A DNA stretch of 5,521 bases from DASRFR01 sp035651455. Its GTDB lineage: Bacteria; Acidobacteriota; Terriglobia; Terriglobales; Acidobacteriaceae. Below, piece by piece: positions 5,207 to 5,521 of this stretch. Numbering within the stretch: position 1 is the first letter of the stretch; every line of letters begins with the position of its first letter. The stretch spans positions 1 to 5,521 of the forward strand of contig DASRFR010000055.1 of NCBI GenBank assembly GCA_035651455.1. The letters run 5' to 3'. The position numbers were made by a program, and so were the translations under genes. The notes beneath the pieces are model-generated. The model did not search any database, was not told where the DNA came from, and saw only the letters and a list, made by a program, of their open reading frames with translations.

Positions 5207-5224
5207 GGTTACCGCGCGGTAACC
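5207..5224. repeat. 18-bp perfect palindrome
   Basis: GGTTACCGCGCGGTAACC is fully self-complementary with no loop. It lies 17 bp outside the right end of the IS3-like element and upstream of the structured leader of the second IS110-family gene. It could be a protein-binding dyad or part of a REP-like repeat; nothing nearby decides. Confidence 0.6.
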
Positions 5225-5274
5225 GCGCACACGCCCATTTTCCTCTTAGCCGCTCATTCCACGCGTGTTGACGC

Positions 5275-5412
5275 ACGTAAACACGAAAACCCCAGTGTTT
5301 ATGCGGTCGCGCGCTGTATCGCGTTGGCGCGGCTCACGTTGACCGCAGAGGAACCGAAGGTTGCTCTACAGCAACCCGCCGGGGGTGAACCTATGAAAGC
5401 GCGACTGCGCTT
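5275..5412 (+). ncRNA. Candidate left-end bridge RNA region of second IS110-family element
   Basis: The leader before the transposase start is dense in perfect stems: TAAACAC/GTGTTTA (5278-5284 with 5295-5301), TGCGGTC/GACCGCA (5302-5308 with 5341-5347) around a GC-rich inner arm, GGTTGCT-CTAC-AGCAACC (5359-5376) and AAGCGC-GACT-GCGCTT (5397-5412). IS110-type (not IS1111-type) elements encode the bridge RNA in exactly this left-end position. The element's left tip is not identifiable, so the true extent is unknown. Alternative: a structured 5' UTR that limits transposase expression, since the last hairpin ends three bases before the ribosome site. Confidence 0.45.
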
Positions 5413-5424
5413 CCTAGGAGAGCC

Positions 5425-5521
5425 ATGCGATCCATAATCGGCTGCGACGCCCACAAGCAGTTCTCAGTCTTTGTTGCCATCGATAAGACAGGCAAAACAT
5501 CCTCGCCCATTTGTGTCGGCC
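5425..5521 (+). CDS. IS110-family transposase, N-terminal part, runs off window
   Basis: The 32 visible residues begin MRSIIGCDAHKQFSVFVAID, the opening of the RuvC-like DEDD domain of IS110-family transposases, with the first catalytic Asp at residue 8. The ATG follows AGGAG (5416-5420) by four bases. The sequence differs from the IS1111-type transposase at 2829-4119, whose equivalent segment is VLVAIDIAKLRHEV, so this is a different element and not a duplicate. Completeness cannot be judged because the window ends at 5521. Confidence 0.75.
   Translation, partial: MRSIIGCDAHKQFSVFVAIDKTGKTSSPICVG

Noticed and set aside
5190..5276. Continuation of rhs beyond the right end of the IS3-like element
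   Set aside because: None of the minus-strand frames gives YD-repeat or Rhs motifs; the missing rhs sequence is not on this side.
5268..5303. TTGACG as a -35 box for the second IS110-family leader
   Set aside because: No acceptable -10 hexamer at 16-18 bp; the nearest, TTTATG, is 24 bp away.
1..5521. CRISPR array, tRNA or rRNA genes
   Set aside because: No regularly spaced direct repeats and no tRNA or rRNA signature seen on either strand; the only short direct repeat noted was CCACTTGG at 4136 and 4230.

Overview
The window is an accessory, transposon-rich stretch of a bacterial genome of roughly balanced GC. The Rhs core followed by a linker containing CIYNNGDGTGYVLRGDC resembles, from memory, Rhs proteins of Acidobacteriota (soil Terriglobia). 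That origin is a recollection-based guess; nothing else in the window fixes the taxon.

Layout. (1) 1-237: an unresolved edge where several frames look weakly coding; no gene can be called. (2) 238-935, minus strand: a compact vapBC toxin-antitoxin operon, with an AbrB/SpoVT-fold antitoxin overlapping a PIN-domain ribonuclease toxin by 4 nt. A near-consensus sigma70-type promoter (942-970) lies so close to the most sensible GTG start that the mRNA should be leaderless. (3) 1040-2385, minus strand: the C-terminal tip of an Rhs polymorphic toxin whose last 28 residues align without gaps to the end of barnase, joined by an ATGA overlap to a barstar-like immunity gene. The N-terminal Rhs part is missing: a 1-nt frame break lies at about 2317, and at 2398 the gene runs into an insertion sequence. 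(4) 2398-5189: an IS3-family (IS407/IS51-like) element on the minus strand. Its imperfect terminal repeats are visible, as are orfA (stopped by an in-frame nonsense codon), an A-AAA-AAC -1 frameshift site, and orfB cut in two. (5) About 2781-4322, nested in orfB at the Cys-Asp-Asn-Gly-Pro motif: an IS110-family element of IS1111 type on the plus strand. It has 10-bp subterminal inverted repeats, a transposase broken by one extra base, and a roughly 200-nt hairpin-rich right end where a bridge RNA is expected. (6) 5190-5521: a structured leader followed by the start of a second IS110-family transposase that runs off the window.

How it fits together. Two toxin/antidote pairs (VapBC and barnase-like/barstar) sit side by side on one strand with intact antidotes. 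All the transposase genes that can be read through are damaged by small mutations or insertion. This suggests a decaying mobile region in which the antitoxin and immunity genes have been kept. The most interesting material is the pair of putative IS110-family guide-RNA regions (right-end type at 4120-4322, left-end type at 5275-5412), the leaderless vapBC promoter with an inverted repeat in its spacer, and the barnase-like Rhs tip that appears to lack the catalytic glutamate.
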